This document shows, piece after piece, positions 30,980 through 40,788 of a stretch of 64,000 nt of DNA (positions are counted from its first letter, which is position 1; each line of letters opens with the position of its first letter). Source of the DNA: Yponomeuta sedellus (Eukaryota > Arthropoda > Insecta > Lepidoptera > Yponomeutidae); assembly GCA_934045075.1 (NCBI GenBank), contig OW203732.1, forward strand, positions 21,184,279 through 21,248,278, in the 5' to 3' direction. The position numbers and the translations under genes were made by a program. The notes below the pieces were generated by a model. It made no database searches, was not told where the DNA came from, and worked only from the letters and a program-made list of their open reading frames with translations.

Positions 30980-31120
30980 GTCGCCGCGGCTTAGATGGGC
31001 AAGTCACCTGGAGAGAATTCCGGAGAACAGAGCGACCAAGATTATGACCAGGTGGACACCGCAACAAAAGAGACCAAGAGGCAGACCCAGAGAACGTTGG
31101 TATGACTGTATTGAAGAATT
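30980..31120 (+). pseudogene. RTE-type LINE ORF2 tail fragment
   Basis: Translation gives RWASHLERIPENR, then KRPRGRPRERWYDCIEE, the GRP-rich end of RTE-like proteins. About 45 codons remain. It is followed by a LINE 3' fragment and (ATG)n at 31155-31170. Confidence 0.6.
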
Positions 31121-31191
31121 GAATTGAAATAATTTATTCACTTAAAACACAGTATAATGATGATGATGATTGGCCTTTTTGCATCTAAATA

Positions 31192-31345
31192 ATAGTACAT
31201 TATGCTATAAGTGCGGTAAGTTGAAAATTACAGCCGAGGCGATATTACTAGCCCGAGCCATCGGCGAGGGCTATAAGGAAGCAGAGGCTGTAATTTTCAA
31301 AGCGCACTTATGTCATACGACGTTTTATAACATATTTACGAGGAA
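31192..31345. repeat. AAGTGCG hairpin element
   Basis: TAAGTGCGGTAAGTTGAAAA plus TTACAGCC faces GGCTGTAATTTTCAAAGCGC plus ACTTA. A 63-codon frame crosses it, but the symmetry explains the sequence better than coding. Similar in style to 21352-21500. Confidence 0.55.
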
Positions 31346-32094
31346 ATTAATAAAACTCTGACTTTGTTGTCATCACTACTTGACGACATTTTCAAATAAA
31401 AACAATACATCGAAAAGAAAAAGCGCGCGGATTTATTTTTACTGGTCCAAAAATAAGCGATGCGCGCGCATCAACTTTTTTTTTTAGGCAAAGGTACAAA
31501 AACAGCCAGTATTACTAATAAAGTAAATTAATATTTTTGTGTTTTTGTTACAGACAAAATTGTTGTAATTTATTGTCAAAATTAATTAAAAAAAAAGGTT
31601 GTAATTTATTGTCAAAATTAATTAAATTAAAGAATTAAATGTTTATTTGTTATATTTTATTTCCCAAAGTTAATTTTATTCATAAAATATTGACCACTTT
31701 CTTGACATAAAACCTCTTTGCTAAGATTTTTAAAGTATCGTTCATTTTTAGACGGAGTATCTTAAAACTTTATTTAAAAAAAAACACGTGCCTTTTACAT
31801 TACATTATCGCACAAGTACGTAATGAGATACATTACGATATTGAAATTGGTGCAATTACAACCACTTTACAAGCAAATATGTTATAAAATGATTTATACA
31901 ACGTCCAGTGGTACCCTCACTCACACTAGATGGGTGAATGGACCACTCCGACGCTGTAGTGCCTGGGACATGGTTTTATGGATGGTGTAGGCTTTCCCAG
32001 CACCTATACCATCCTGACTGCTTAGTCGGCCTAGCCCACAGGAAAGACTAGTCAGTACGTGTGTGGTATTGAGAGTACAAATTCGCAAATGTAC
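31346..32094. other. No gene recognised
   Basis: Contains a direct repeat of TTGTAATTTATTGTCAAAAT (about 31561 and 31600) and, at 31910-32060, GC-richer sequence of unknown class. Confidence 0.35.
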
Positions 32095-32350
32095 GTAACT
32101 TTGAAATTAAACAAAGTCATTGGTACATGCCCGCACTCGGGATCGAACCTGGGGCTCTCGCTTGCCAGTCCATGGTTACATAATATTTGCCTACCATACA
32201 AGAGGTCCTGGGTTCGAACCCCGGCTGGGGACAAAAAAATCCCAGGTCTTGGATGTTTACATGTTTGTGATGTCGTTGTTTCTGGTTCTCACGACACAGG
32301 GTATCCTAGTGTAGGGAAAGAAGCAATGTATATGCCTGTATGTAAATGTT
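32095..32350. repeat. W SINE head (-) followed by type G SINE (+)
   Basis: 32100-32165 has the antisense W head (CCGCACTCGGGATCGAACCT). 32178-32350 is a type G copy with CTACCATACAAGAGGTCCTG, GGTTCGAACCCC and the usual body and tail. Confidence 0.7.
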
Positions 32351-32499
32351 ATATTTTTATAGTTTTTGTTTTGCTGCAGCTGGCCTTTGCTCCACTATAA
32401 ACTAGGTACGAAGGCAAAACATAGTACATTGACATTCAACAAACACAATGTAAATTCTTTTCAGACTCTGATTTCGAATGTGCATGGTGAATTTGTTAT

Positions 32500-32810
32500 A
32501 CATTGTTATCGTTCCACAGCAGGGCACGGTTTTTCTCTTAGAAAGAAAGAGAGAGAGAAAAAAGGCATACATGCACACACATCTATGTTCCAGAGGGGTA
32601 GGCAGAAACCAGAGATTGACACTTGCACATCCAGACCACTTTCGCATATTTTAATATTATACCTGAAAGAGGTTTGTCACTATTGTCAACCCGCAGGCCC
32701 AGCGTGGGGATAATGGGCATTACCCCCTATGATAGCACAACGTGGCGCTCTTTAGGGGAGGGCTATGTCCAGCAGTGGACTAGTATAGCCTGACGACGAC
32801 TATTGTGGCG
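32500..32810. repeat. Mosaic: W tail (-), family K tail (-), CAGCAGTGG repeat (+)
   Basis: 32510-32565 antisense W tail with a (GA)n tract; 32585-32630 antisense family K end (AGAGGGGTAGGCAGAAACCA); 32690-32800 the CAGCAGTGG repeat (GGGCTATGTCCAGCAGTGGA). All are partial. Confidence 0.55.
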
Positions 32811-32829
32811 AGTGGCATAGTCACTAAAC

Positions 32830-33040
32830 GCACGTCGTGTACTTTATTAGATAGGATTAGTCTTTATTGTACACACCAGCAAGTAAAATATATTAAAAGG
32901 CATATATCCAAGTATTGCCGTATACAATTCTCAGTCTTATCTATAAAAAAGAGCTCTTCCAGCCCACCCCATGATGCATAGAAATAATACACAAAGAGGT
33001 CGGTGTACACAAAACATATTAGAAGAATATGTACATAAAG
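32830..33040 (-). repeat. LINE 3' tail, antisense
   Basis: ATTAGTCTTTATTGTACACA and AGCTCTTCCAGCCCACCCC are the antisense of the LINE tail family with TGTACAATAAAG. Non-coding. Confidence 0.5.
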
Positions 33041-33255
33041 GTAAGCGACGTCCCAGGCGGGCATACATCGACGAAATAGGGGATGTGTTAGCAAAGGGGA
33101 AGATGAAAAGTACCCGGAATCGGCGTACGTGCATGCAACGACTTATGAACGTTGATGAAGCGAAGATGATCTGTTAGGATCGTGGCAAGTGGCAGTCCCT
33201 GGCCTCTGCCTACCCCTCCGGGATACAGGCGTGAGGTTATGTAAGTATGTACAAA
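33041..33255 (+). pseudogene. LINE ORF2 C-terminus, family K, best copy
   Basis: Translation starting near 33041 reads KRRPRRAYIDEIGDVLAKGK, then KSTRNRRTCMQRLMNVDEAK, an in-frame stop at the place of Gln in CQDRGKW, then SAYPSGIQA and a true stop. This is the C-terminal end of an RTE/BovB-like protein that normally follows the RT domain. EN and RT are missing because the insertion is 5'-truncated. It shows how the shorter copies elsewhere in the window should be read. Confidence 0.65.
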
Positions 33256-33257
33256 AT

Positions 33258-33736
33258 GGGGCATCTAGACGGGCCATATTTTCACGAAAATGTGTAGCTG
33301 CAAATGTGTGGCCGGTAGCATCAGCCATCATTTACGGCTAGACTACGAAATATTTAGCAATGTTTTTGGTATGGCCGGGATATATTGTGACATATTTTTT
33401 GTGTATCCGATGATTTTTTAGTATCCCAGACATATGGCCGGAACATTCGCTTTGCAATCGAAAATACTGCAATATTTTCTCAGCCTGTCTCGCTTTACGG
33501 CCTACGTGCGTCCCTTTTTCATGCTACGTGAAGTGTATTTTGCTGCGATTTGTTCGACTAGAGCTATGTTCGTGTTTGTGTCGTTTCTCTTTATTTTGGT
33601 TCGTTCGAGTTTATGTATGTAGTCCGTGTAAAGACAAAATATTGAGCCATATACTGTTGTAGAAATGTCGCCGAGAATGGCCGGGATATAGTGTAGCCAA
33701 ATATTTCACAAAAAGTGTAGCCCGTCTAGAGGCCCC
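33258..33736. mobile_element. Non-autonomous TIR element, 479 bp
   Basis: Ends GGGGCATCTAGACGGGC and, inverted, GGGGCCTCTAGACGGGC. Internal GCCGGGATATA blocks recur near both ends. No convincing target duplication, so the superfamily is open. It follows directly on the LINE tail. Confidence 0.75.
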
Positions 33737-33739
33737 TTA

Positions 33740-34344
33740 AACAAAACGAGTTACAAATAATATTCATACATATCATACACAAATAATAAAATACATAAGC
33801 TAACCATAAAATATACGACCGTCAACAGATATTCCGACTCTTCGCCTGAGTCCTCCATACATTCCGCTAGCTACGTACTGCACCGGGTGAAAACTACATT
33901 TGCAGGCGAGACAGGTTGTTTGTAGTTTGCATGCTAAACGGCCGGTGTGTATTGCGAGACTTGCAGGACTGTGAACCTGTAAATTCTTCGCCAATGTAGA
34001 ATGTTAACTAATTTTGTTTATTAGCACTTCATAATATTCTTTGTCAAAAATAAAAAAATACTAGTGAAAGAATTACTTCGATACGTTTATTAGTTTCCGA
34101 TTTAGAAGTAAAAGTTATATATAATCGTACGACGCGGGCTGCCGGTTACGCTGTGACGTCATCGCACAGCACGCTCAGCCTGGCTCACTCAGTCCGCTCT
34201 TAATCGTGGTACGCTCGTGCCGTCGAAGTCATACCTAAATACTTTTAAAATGTCCAATTCAAATACTACGAAATCATTGTGTTAATGTAAAAATACAACT
34301 ACTAATTCGCCGGAAAAGTTATATTTTATGGTTCCAAAAGGCGA
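33740..34344. other. No gene recognised
   Basis: Includes GC-rich sequence near 34130-34225 with TGACGTCA at about 34152. A minus-strand frame at 33800-33994 resembles no known protein. Confidence 0.35.
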
Positions 34345-35700
34345 TTAAATGCGAATAATACATATTTGTTTATAGAGTTTTGATAAAACTATATTAAGAT
34401 CGGATATTTTATTATTTTTGTCAAAAATATTTTCCTTCCAAAACTTTACACATTGTTCAAAACGATCATCACAATATTTTTTATTGTAAACTGCTTCATG
34501 CACTACAACATTCCTTGAGGTTTCAAAGTCAACGTATGCAATACAAAATAGGGCTTTTCTTTCTCCGGTGATTTCTATCTTTGTTTGTACCTGAGCATAA
34601 TATTTTTTCCTAGTTTACCTTTACCATTTATACGTAATAAAAGTGTTTGCTTTGGTTGGACAGTACTTCTATAACGCAGTCATCAGTAGGGTTGCAAAAT
34701 TACGTAATTTTACCGAAAAACTTGGTAAAATACGGATACTTTATATATATTACGGTAAAATTACCGACTACGTATGTATGCTGAAAAGTATGACGGGGGG
34801 TGAGACGAGCGTGAAAGTGATGTGTCATGTCTGCCGTTTTGTTTTTTTTTTCCTGAAATAAGTGTTTTAGCCAATATTAATGTGTAATAATGCTGGATTA
34901 TTTTAACTATATTAACCTTGATTATATTAACCGTTAAGTGTTTTTGAACGTGCACAAGTGTTGGCAAATAGAACAAAACAGTGCAACATCACTTTTTATA
35001 TTCTCTCAAGGAGTCCGTGTCCGTATGAAGTCTCAATAAAGTTTCTCATCTTCATTGAACTAATTATCACATACTTAGATATCGATATATGTCGAAGACA
35101 TCTATCATCAGATCACTCATTACCTACCATTTATTGATGATAATTAAAGTTTCGCAAGAAATCTTACTTTACACTGGCTAATGTGCAAACCGTACAAGCC
35201 ATAAAGAGGAGAAAAAAAATTAGTGATAATCGGTCGCAGAGAGTGATTGGCTCCATCTGTTGCACGGACTCGGAACTTTATAAATTGCAGCCGCGTGGTC
35301 GCAATAGTATTCTTAGTAAGAGTTGAATCGTATTTTACCCAATTTTACCGTAAAATATAATATGTTAGGTACGTAAAATATAGTAAATTACCGAATTTTA
35401 CGAAAGTAATTTTACCGCTTTACATCCCTAGCATCAGTAAGCCCGTGAGGCGAGGCACCTATCAGGCCACTTATTCTTTAAAGAAAGACAATATTCCACT
35501 ATTTTTGTAAAGTGTATCTTCGCGACTTCCTTTATGACATCCTTTTCTAATATTTTTCCTCTTTTGATAGCATTCGTAGCACAACACAGATAAGAAATAT
35601 ACGCATATCGAGTCGATGAATGAAAACGTTCCCTTTCACTTTGATTGTTCAATAACCTAACAAAAGTGCAATATGCAGATATGTAGTGGCTACTTGTCAA
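34345..35700 (-). pseudogene. YqaJ-like nuclease relic, split by a hAT-like element
   Basis: On the minus strand, 35700-35434 translates to an N-terminal part ending near KIVEYCLSLKNKWPD, where YqaJ proteins reach their GASPDG motif; here the frame slips, and the next bases still fit the Gly-Leu-Thr-Asp that follows. Beyond the inserted hAT-like element, the frame resumes in pieces and from 34614 to 34345 reads openly for 89 codons, with KKYYAQVQTKIEITG, the conserved YYxQVQ motif, and a helix-rich end to a stop. YqaJ proteins are lambda-exonuclease-like DNA nucleases found in phages, insect viruses and insect mobile elements. The segment without ATG is easily missed. At least two frame breaks plus the insertion make it dead. 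Family assignment rests on motif order by eye. Confidence 0.6.
34688..35430. mobile_element. hAT-like non-autonomous element, about 743 bp
   Basis: Ends AGGGTTGCAAAATTACGTAA and, inverted, AGGGATGTAAAGCGGTAAAA. Flanks TCATCAGT (34680-34687) and GCATCAGT (35431-35438) agree in 7 of 8 bases, as expected for a hAT 8-bp duplication. The repeated GTAAAATTACCG-like motifs near both ends are subterminal. No transposase. Confidence 0.75.
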
Positions 35701-36449
35701 ATTTCGGGAGATTTTACTTAATTCTACAAATAAAACACTAGATCAGGAGACAGCGCTTAAAATCAGAAAATCTCCTGATAAATTTGTAGCGGCCCGCGCA
35801 AGGCGTTGTGACATGATGTCACAAGCGGTCATGTGACTGTTTGCGGGACTCGATATTTTTCGTAACTTTGAATGCCTATAAAATCCGTCCGTCCGTCCGT
35901 CCATTCATGCATCCATCCATCCATCCAGGTTTTGCACCGGTAATTTAAGCAAGAGAAGAAGTTTACGACAAATCCACAGCTCCGTACAATAAATAATATT
36001 CAATCTATGTATATACACATATTAGAATATTTTTGGTTTTTTTGCGATCAATTTAAGTAGGAAAATAAGTTTTCGACAAGTCCACAGCAGAGCTCTGTAC
36101 CCGCCTGGCTTGCACAAACAACTGACAGATGCCGAACGAGCGGGCCCGTATGATTCGCGTAGGTACAAGCGGCCGCGCGATAGGCTTTTGTTTTTTGGCA
36201 AACCGAATCGGGCGCAAAAGGGATGTTTGTATAGAGACACGTTTGGATCGGAATTGGAAATTTTGTATGTACTGCATAATAACCGTGTGGCGGTGCTATG
36301 CTAATTGATAATCCATCACTCAATGCAGCGAGTCGGAACTAATTTCCGGATTATTTGCGGCGGTCCATGTTGATATATTGATTACTTTGCCGTGTGCTGT
36401 TGTAATGAATAACGTCCTCTGCAAATGCGTTTTTAATATTTGCAATAAG
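35701..36449. other. No gene; duplicated segment and microsatellite
   Basis: A (CCGT)n/(CCAT)n tract lies at 35884-35927. Two diverged copies of a block with CGACAAATCCACAGCTC lie at about 35940-35990 and 36048-36100. Overlapping minus-strand frames at 36022-36323 are not convincing. Confidence 0.4.
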
Positions 36450-37000
36450 CGGTGGTAGCGGAGTGGTAGAGCACCGGCTTCGTATTCGCCAGGTCATGGG
36501 TTTGGATCCAGGCATCTTCAAAAACTTTTATTACTTTATTACGTATATTTGTAAAGTTGTAATAGCAATACCGCTAGCTAAGGGTGAAGGAAAACATGGT
36601 GAGGAAACCTCGAGTGTCTAAGGTGTTTACAGTCTATTTATTCTTACTTGTCCAGTTTAGTAAACAAGATTCTAACCTTAAAATTGAGATTAAATGCCTA
36701 AACTAGACATTTTCTTGCAAATTCATGAATTATCATGAACTATATTTATAAAATTGGCAGCGTGTTATCTAAATGAGTGTTTTAGGTTACTTCATTTATG
36801 GAAATATAGCAGTTTTGGACTAAAAAGTCTAAAGAATCTTGTTTACTAAATTGGATAAGTAAGAATAAATAGACTGTATATACCTCAGTGCTTGAAATTG
36901 CCAATCCGCGGTTGGCATGCGTCGTGATTAAGCCCGTACTCTCTCTCTGAGAGAAGTTCTGTGTCCTACAGTGGGACGTATATATACTGCATTCTATCTA
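36450..37000 (+). repeat. W SINE split by a MITE
   Basis: Head and body 36450-36629 (GCGGTGGTAGCGGAGTGGTA; GGAAAACATGGTGAGGAAAC) continue at 36877-37000 (ACCTCAGTGCTTGAAATTGC; CCTACAGTGGGACGTATATA), ending in a (TCTA)n run. Confidence 0.8.
36630..36876. mobile_element. TA-flanked MITE, 247 bp
   Basis: Inverted ends of about 46 bp starting CAGTCTATTTATTCTTACTT, with only a few mismatches. TA at 36628-36629 and 36877-36878. Inserted inside a W SINE, so younger than it. Confidence 0.9.
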
Positions 37001-37012
37001 TCTATCTATCTA

Positions 37013-37135
37013 TAAGGTTGTCTGGAAGAGATCACTTTTAGTGATAAGGCCGCCGTCTGTACTCTTAGGTTAAGAAATATCTGTGTAATTTCCATTTTTA
37101 TGTACAATAAAGTGTTCTCTATCTATCTATCTATA
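37013..37135 (+). repeat. LINE 3' tail with (TCTA)n end
   Basis: GGTTGTCTGGAAGAGATCAC through TGTACAATAAAGTGTTC and a (TCTA)n run. 5' truncated. Confidence 0.65.
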
Positions 37136-37136
37136 A

Positions 37137-37370
37137 TTAGCCCACATCAACCCACTGCTGGGCATAGGCCTCCTTTTTATTGCGCCATTCCTCACGGTCC
37201 TGTGCTAACCTGATCCATCTGTGGCCCGCAACCCTCACGATGTCGTCTGACCATCGTGTCGGTGGTCTGCCTACCAACCTCCTTCCCTCCCTTGGCCACC
37301 ACTCCGATACTGCCCTGGTCCACCGGCCGTCTTCCCTTCTAGCCAAGTGTCCCCCCCATCTCCACATTAA
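37137..37370 (-). pseudogene. RTE-type LINE ORF2 C-terminus
   Basis: An open 76-codon minus-strand frame: RWGGHLARREDGRW, then GRPPTRWSDDIVRVAGHRW, then AQDREEWRNKKEAYAQQWVD and a stop. This is the standard tail of RTE-like retrotransposon proteins, after the RT and thumb. The DNA at the end reads GCCCAGCAGTGGGTTGATGT, the motif that recurs in the tails of several SINEs here. No upstream domain is present. Confidence 0.75.
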
Positions 37371-37808
37371 GCCTGTGATCCGCTCACCAACGTCTTCGAT
37401 CTAATATTCTGCATTATTATTTGAAAATGCGGTCCGTAAACTAAAGTCTCTATTCTGCGCGCGAGAAATAGACAAAAATAAAGATAAGAACTTATGCAAT
37501 CGAGGTATTCCCAGGTAAAGATGAGAATATGTCCTTGAAATCCTACTAATCCATTTAAGTTTTATGTCATCTAGCCTAAATACGTCCGTCATAAAGTACT
37601 ATAGAAAATACTACGTATAAAATTTTTTTTTAATTACTTTATTTTTTGCATTTTTTGAAACCCCGGAAAGCCACATTTTTACAGTTATTTTATTTTAACT
37701 TCTTTATTCAGACAACAACAATACACTTTTTAAAATAATAAGAGATAAAAAAATAAATAATAATAAATTTATAAATGTACAAAGACTTAAACTAACAAAC
37801 TGACAAAT
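37371..37808. other. No gene recognised
   Basis: AT-rich, including an (AAATAA)n-like stretch before the foldback insertion. Confidence 0.4.
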
Positions 37809-38010
37809 TGAAAAACCTATTTAGAGGCTAAAAATTTCACCCATGCCGGGATTCGAACCCGCAACCTCTGGCACGGATAGCCAGATGGATGGCTATCCGT
37901 GCCAGAGGTTGCGGGTTCGAATCCCGGCATGGGTGAAATTTTTAGCCTCTAAATAGGTTTTTAAATTTGTTCCTTAGCACGGGTTAGTGCATTAAAAATA
38001 AAAATAGTAT
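37809..38010 (-). mobile_element. Foldback retroposon, 202-bp near-perfect palindrome
   Basis: AAACTGACAAAT is duplicated at 37797-37808 and 38011-38022. The arms pair perfectly for about 70 bp around the short centre GATGGAT-like loop near 37884. In both arms the anticodon-loop segment is inverted relative to normal units (GGCTATCCGTGCC before AGAGGTTGC instead of GGCACGGATAGCC). Outer ends as in the rest of the family. Confidence 0.88.
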
Positions 38011-38022
38011 AAACTGACAAAT

Positions 38023-38570
38023 CCCATCCATTTTATCAATAAGAATATTTAAGTTTATATTTAAAAAGAAAAAAAGCGTTGATTTTTTCTCACGAAGCAA
38101 GTTATAGCTTGGCAAAAAAGTCTAAATATTAATTATGGCAACAAAATCCATCCGAAAGCCGCAAAAAGTGACTTTTCTCCATATAAAGTTTTGTTTTTAA
38201 ACTTCTAGACATTTTCCAAACTATACCCATTGCTACATGACAGGGATGTTTTAGTTCTTGCTACATGATCACGTGGTACAGATGGCGTGTCTGAGTCGAA
38301 TCATATCGGGCCTTAATTAACGCTCGGAGTTAGTTCCGATGTAAGTGGCCACTCGGGGCGACGCCGAGCGCCATTTTAGAGCCCAATCCGATATTGGATT
38401 CCTAATCTCTTCGCCAGGGCTGTGCCAAGTAGTTTTCACTTTTCTGGTAGCTGGTGTGATAGAGACAAATTGAAATTTATTACCTTTAACGGTAATATTA
38501 AAAAAAATACCCGACTGCATATATAAAAGGGTAATATGGCGGCCTTATTAACTATTTTACGTGCATAAAG
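38023..38570. other. No gene recognised
   Basis: A minus-strand frame of 67 codons at 38317-38520 contains TPATRKVKTTWHSPGEE. It resembles no family I know and has no repeat relatives here; it could be a decayed host or element exon. Confidence 0.3.
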
Positions 38571-38582
38571 AATTGAGAACTT

Positions 38583-38968
38583 ATACTATTATACTATTTT
38601 TATTTTTAATGCACTAACCCGTGCTAAGGAACAAATTTTAAAACCCTCCAACCAATTGAGCTCAATTGGTAGAGCGCTGGCACGGATAGCCAGAGGTTGC
38701 GGGTTCAAATCCCGGCATGGGTGAAATTTTAAGCCTCTAAATAGGTTTTTAAACTTATACTATTTTTATTTTTAATGCACTAACCCGTGCAAAGGACAAA
38801 TTTAAAAACCTATTTAGAGGCAAAAAATTTTACCCATGCCGGGATTCGAACCCGCAACCTCTGGCTATCCGTGCCAGCGCAATTGGTAGAGCGCTGGCAC
38901 GGATAACCAGAGGTTGCGCGTTCGAATCCCGGCATGGGTGAAATTTTTAGCCTCTAAATAGGTTTTTA
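38583..38968 (+). mobile_element. Double foldback retroposon, 386 bp, 12-bp TSD
   Basis: AATTGAGAACTT is duplicated at 38571-38582 and 38969-38980. Two foldbacks follow each other: 38583-38753 with its turn in the box A region (CCAATTGAGCTCAATTGG), and about 38755-38968 with its turn at GTGCCAGCGC/AATTGG. Each starts with ACTATTTTTATTTTTAATGC and ends at AGGTTTTTAA. Confidence 0.85.
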
Positions 38969-38980
38969 AATTGAGAACTT

Positions 38981-39334
38981 CTTTCAAGGACTGAAAGTAA
39001 CGAGGTTCATAACGACGCGTCGTGATCAAAAGCGTCTCGATATCAACTCTTTGTATGTCTCCACTGCTGGGGCACGGGTCTCTTCCTGCCAGGCTCGGTC
39101 TGTTCTGGTCTGGGTGTTCGGGTCTGTGCCTGTTGAGGTACTTACATTTATCTATATAAAATTCAAAGTCCTGATTGAATGACTGACTCACTCATCAACG
39201 CCCAGCCCAAGCCGTTGCACTAGAAAATTTTTGCCCAGTGGGACTATATATAATGTAGGCCAGGATCAAGACCAGTTTTTTTTTAAATTCAACCCCTAAA
39301 GGGCGAGAAGGGTTGCCAAAAGTTGTCATCATCG
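38981..39334. other. 5S-like SINE tail fragment, then an unclassified repeat
   Basis: 39043-39092 is the antisense 3' end of a 5S-like SINE (CCACTGCTGGGGCACGGGTC). 39130-39310 has the ATATAAAATTCAAAGTCCTG and AACGCCCAGCCCAAGCC blocks of a common repeat of unknown class. Confidence 0.45.
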
Positions 39335-39560
39335 TCATCGTCAGGCTTTACTAGTCCACTGCTGGACATAGCCCTCCCCTAAAGAGCGCCACGTTGTGCT
39401 ATCATAGGGGGTAATGCCCATAATCCCCACGCTGGGCATGCGGGTTGGGGATCGCAGTTCGGTGGAATTGTACTGCAGGGGGCGCTGCTGCCCACCCCCC
39501 GGTTTGTGTCCCTTAGTCGCCTTTTACGACACCCGCGGGAAGAATTGGGTTGGCCAAAGC
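39335..39560 (-). repeat. CAGCAGTGG-type repeat, copy 3
   Basis: Antisense order: (TCATCG)n, CCACTGCTGGACATAGCCC, GGGTAATGCCCATAATCCCC, CCCGGTTTGTGTCCCTTAGT, CGCGGGAAGAATTGGGTTGG. Nearly full length. Confidence 0.65.
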
Positions 39561-40020
39561 CAAAAGTTGTATGGGAGGAATAAATAATTATGTCTAATTT
39601 TCTCTTTTTTGAAACCTATTAATTGAACACGTGTTTCGCCGTTTAATATAACGTAAGGGAGCGAGCGGGGTTGGAAAAAAGTCCACGCTGACGGAGTTGC
39701 AGGCAAAAGCTAGTAAAATATAAGAGCATAGTCATGAAGAAACACTCTGCCCAGCCGTAACAGTCGGCGTGGCCGAGCCCGGTCGAAAAGAATCAGCATC
39801 AATATCATCATTACAGACAGGCATCGTGACAGCCCTAATCTCTGGACTTTAAAACGTGGATCACGTAAGAGAGCTCCGGCGGACTAAGTTACCTTTATTG
39901 AAACTCTATACTTTGCCATTATGAAGAGCGCGGACCTAACTTACTGGGGGAGATAAAAACGTGGTTATCCTTTCTTAAACGGGTTTTCGGAAAAGTTTGT
40001 TTGTTCAACTTAATTGCACG
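39561..40020. other. No gene recognised
   Basis: Unique-looking sequence without motif. Confidence 0.4.
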
Positions 40021-40364
40021 ATATCATCCCTTGTATGCCCCCACTGCTTGGGCACAGGTCTCTTCCTGCATCGCACGAAGGCTAGGCCAAACTCCACCAA
40101 GGGGGCCAAGTCCGGGTTGGTGGAGGATTGTAAGACAGTGGCAGGCCTTACTGTCAGAAGTTATCAAGCCGCGCATAAGGCTTCTGACTTGGCTTAACGA
40201 CTGCCATTACGTGACAGAAGGCAACAAGCGCTCCGAAAAATGCCACTAGCGGTAGCCACGGGACGGTCACCCATCCTGTACCTGGCCGCGCCTGTTGTTG
40301 CTTAAGTCAAGTGATTGACACCAATCTCTCGGTTCGACCGAGAGATTGGTGTCAATCACTTGAC
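40021..40364 (-). repeat. 5S-like SINE ending in a perfect 5' hairpin
   Basis: Tail, body and 5S-like boxes in order on the minus strand. The extreme 5' head is duplicated in inverted form: 40306-40333 and 40337-40364 are perfectly complementary over 28 bp with the 3-base loop TCG. Confidence 0.9.
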
Positions 40365-40788
40365 TAGACTTAATTGCACATAATGCAAAATTTAGCACTT
40401 AAAAGGAATCCTCCTTTTACTTAGATTATGAGCAAAGGCGAACTGTAACATAAGAAAGTTCTTTATAGTATCCCGTATACTTTAAGGAAATTTCTTATCT
40501 TCATACTAGTTACGAATACAGCAGTTATAAAAGATAAGAAAGAGTTGACGGCCTGATTGCCAATAGCAATTTCTTTAAGCTAACGTCACATTGGAGATTT
40601 ATTTATTCGAGATTTATTTGTGAAGACTTTTTTAGCCAGTCCTGAAGTTTTTTTAAAGGAGGTCATTATTATAAATCCCAATTTTGGTCAAATAGGGGAT
40701 GAAGCAAAGGGGAAGATAAAAAGTACCCAAAACCGGCGTGCGTGCATGCAACGACTAATGAATGTTGATATGTAACAGACCATATCTG
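40365..40788. repeat. LINE tail fragments
   Basis: 40540-40600 carries a decayed LINE 3' piece (GACGGCCTGATTGCCAATAG). 40680-40775 is a family K ORF end (GGTCAAATAGGGGATGAAGC, then AAGTACCCAAAACCGGCG). The rest is unassigned. Confidence 0.45.

Noticed and set aside
31170..31361. Small protein with an Ala-rich helix
   Set aside because: The frame coincides with a hairpin element whose symmetry accounts for the sequence.
35884..35927. Telomere or subtelomere signature
   Set aside because: The CCGT/CCAT tract is an ordinary tetranucleotide microsatellite.
36022..36323. Overlapping minus-strand genes
   Set aside because: Three frames are open over the same 250 bp because stops are rare in this GC-richer stretch. 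None has a recognisable motif.
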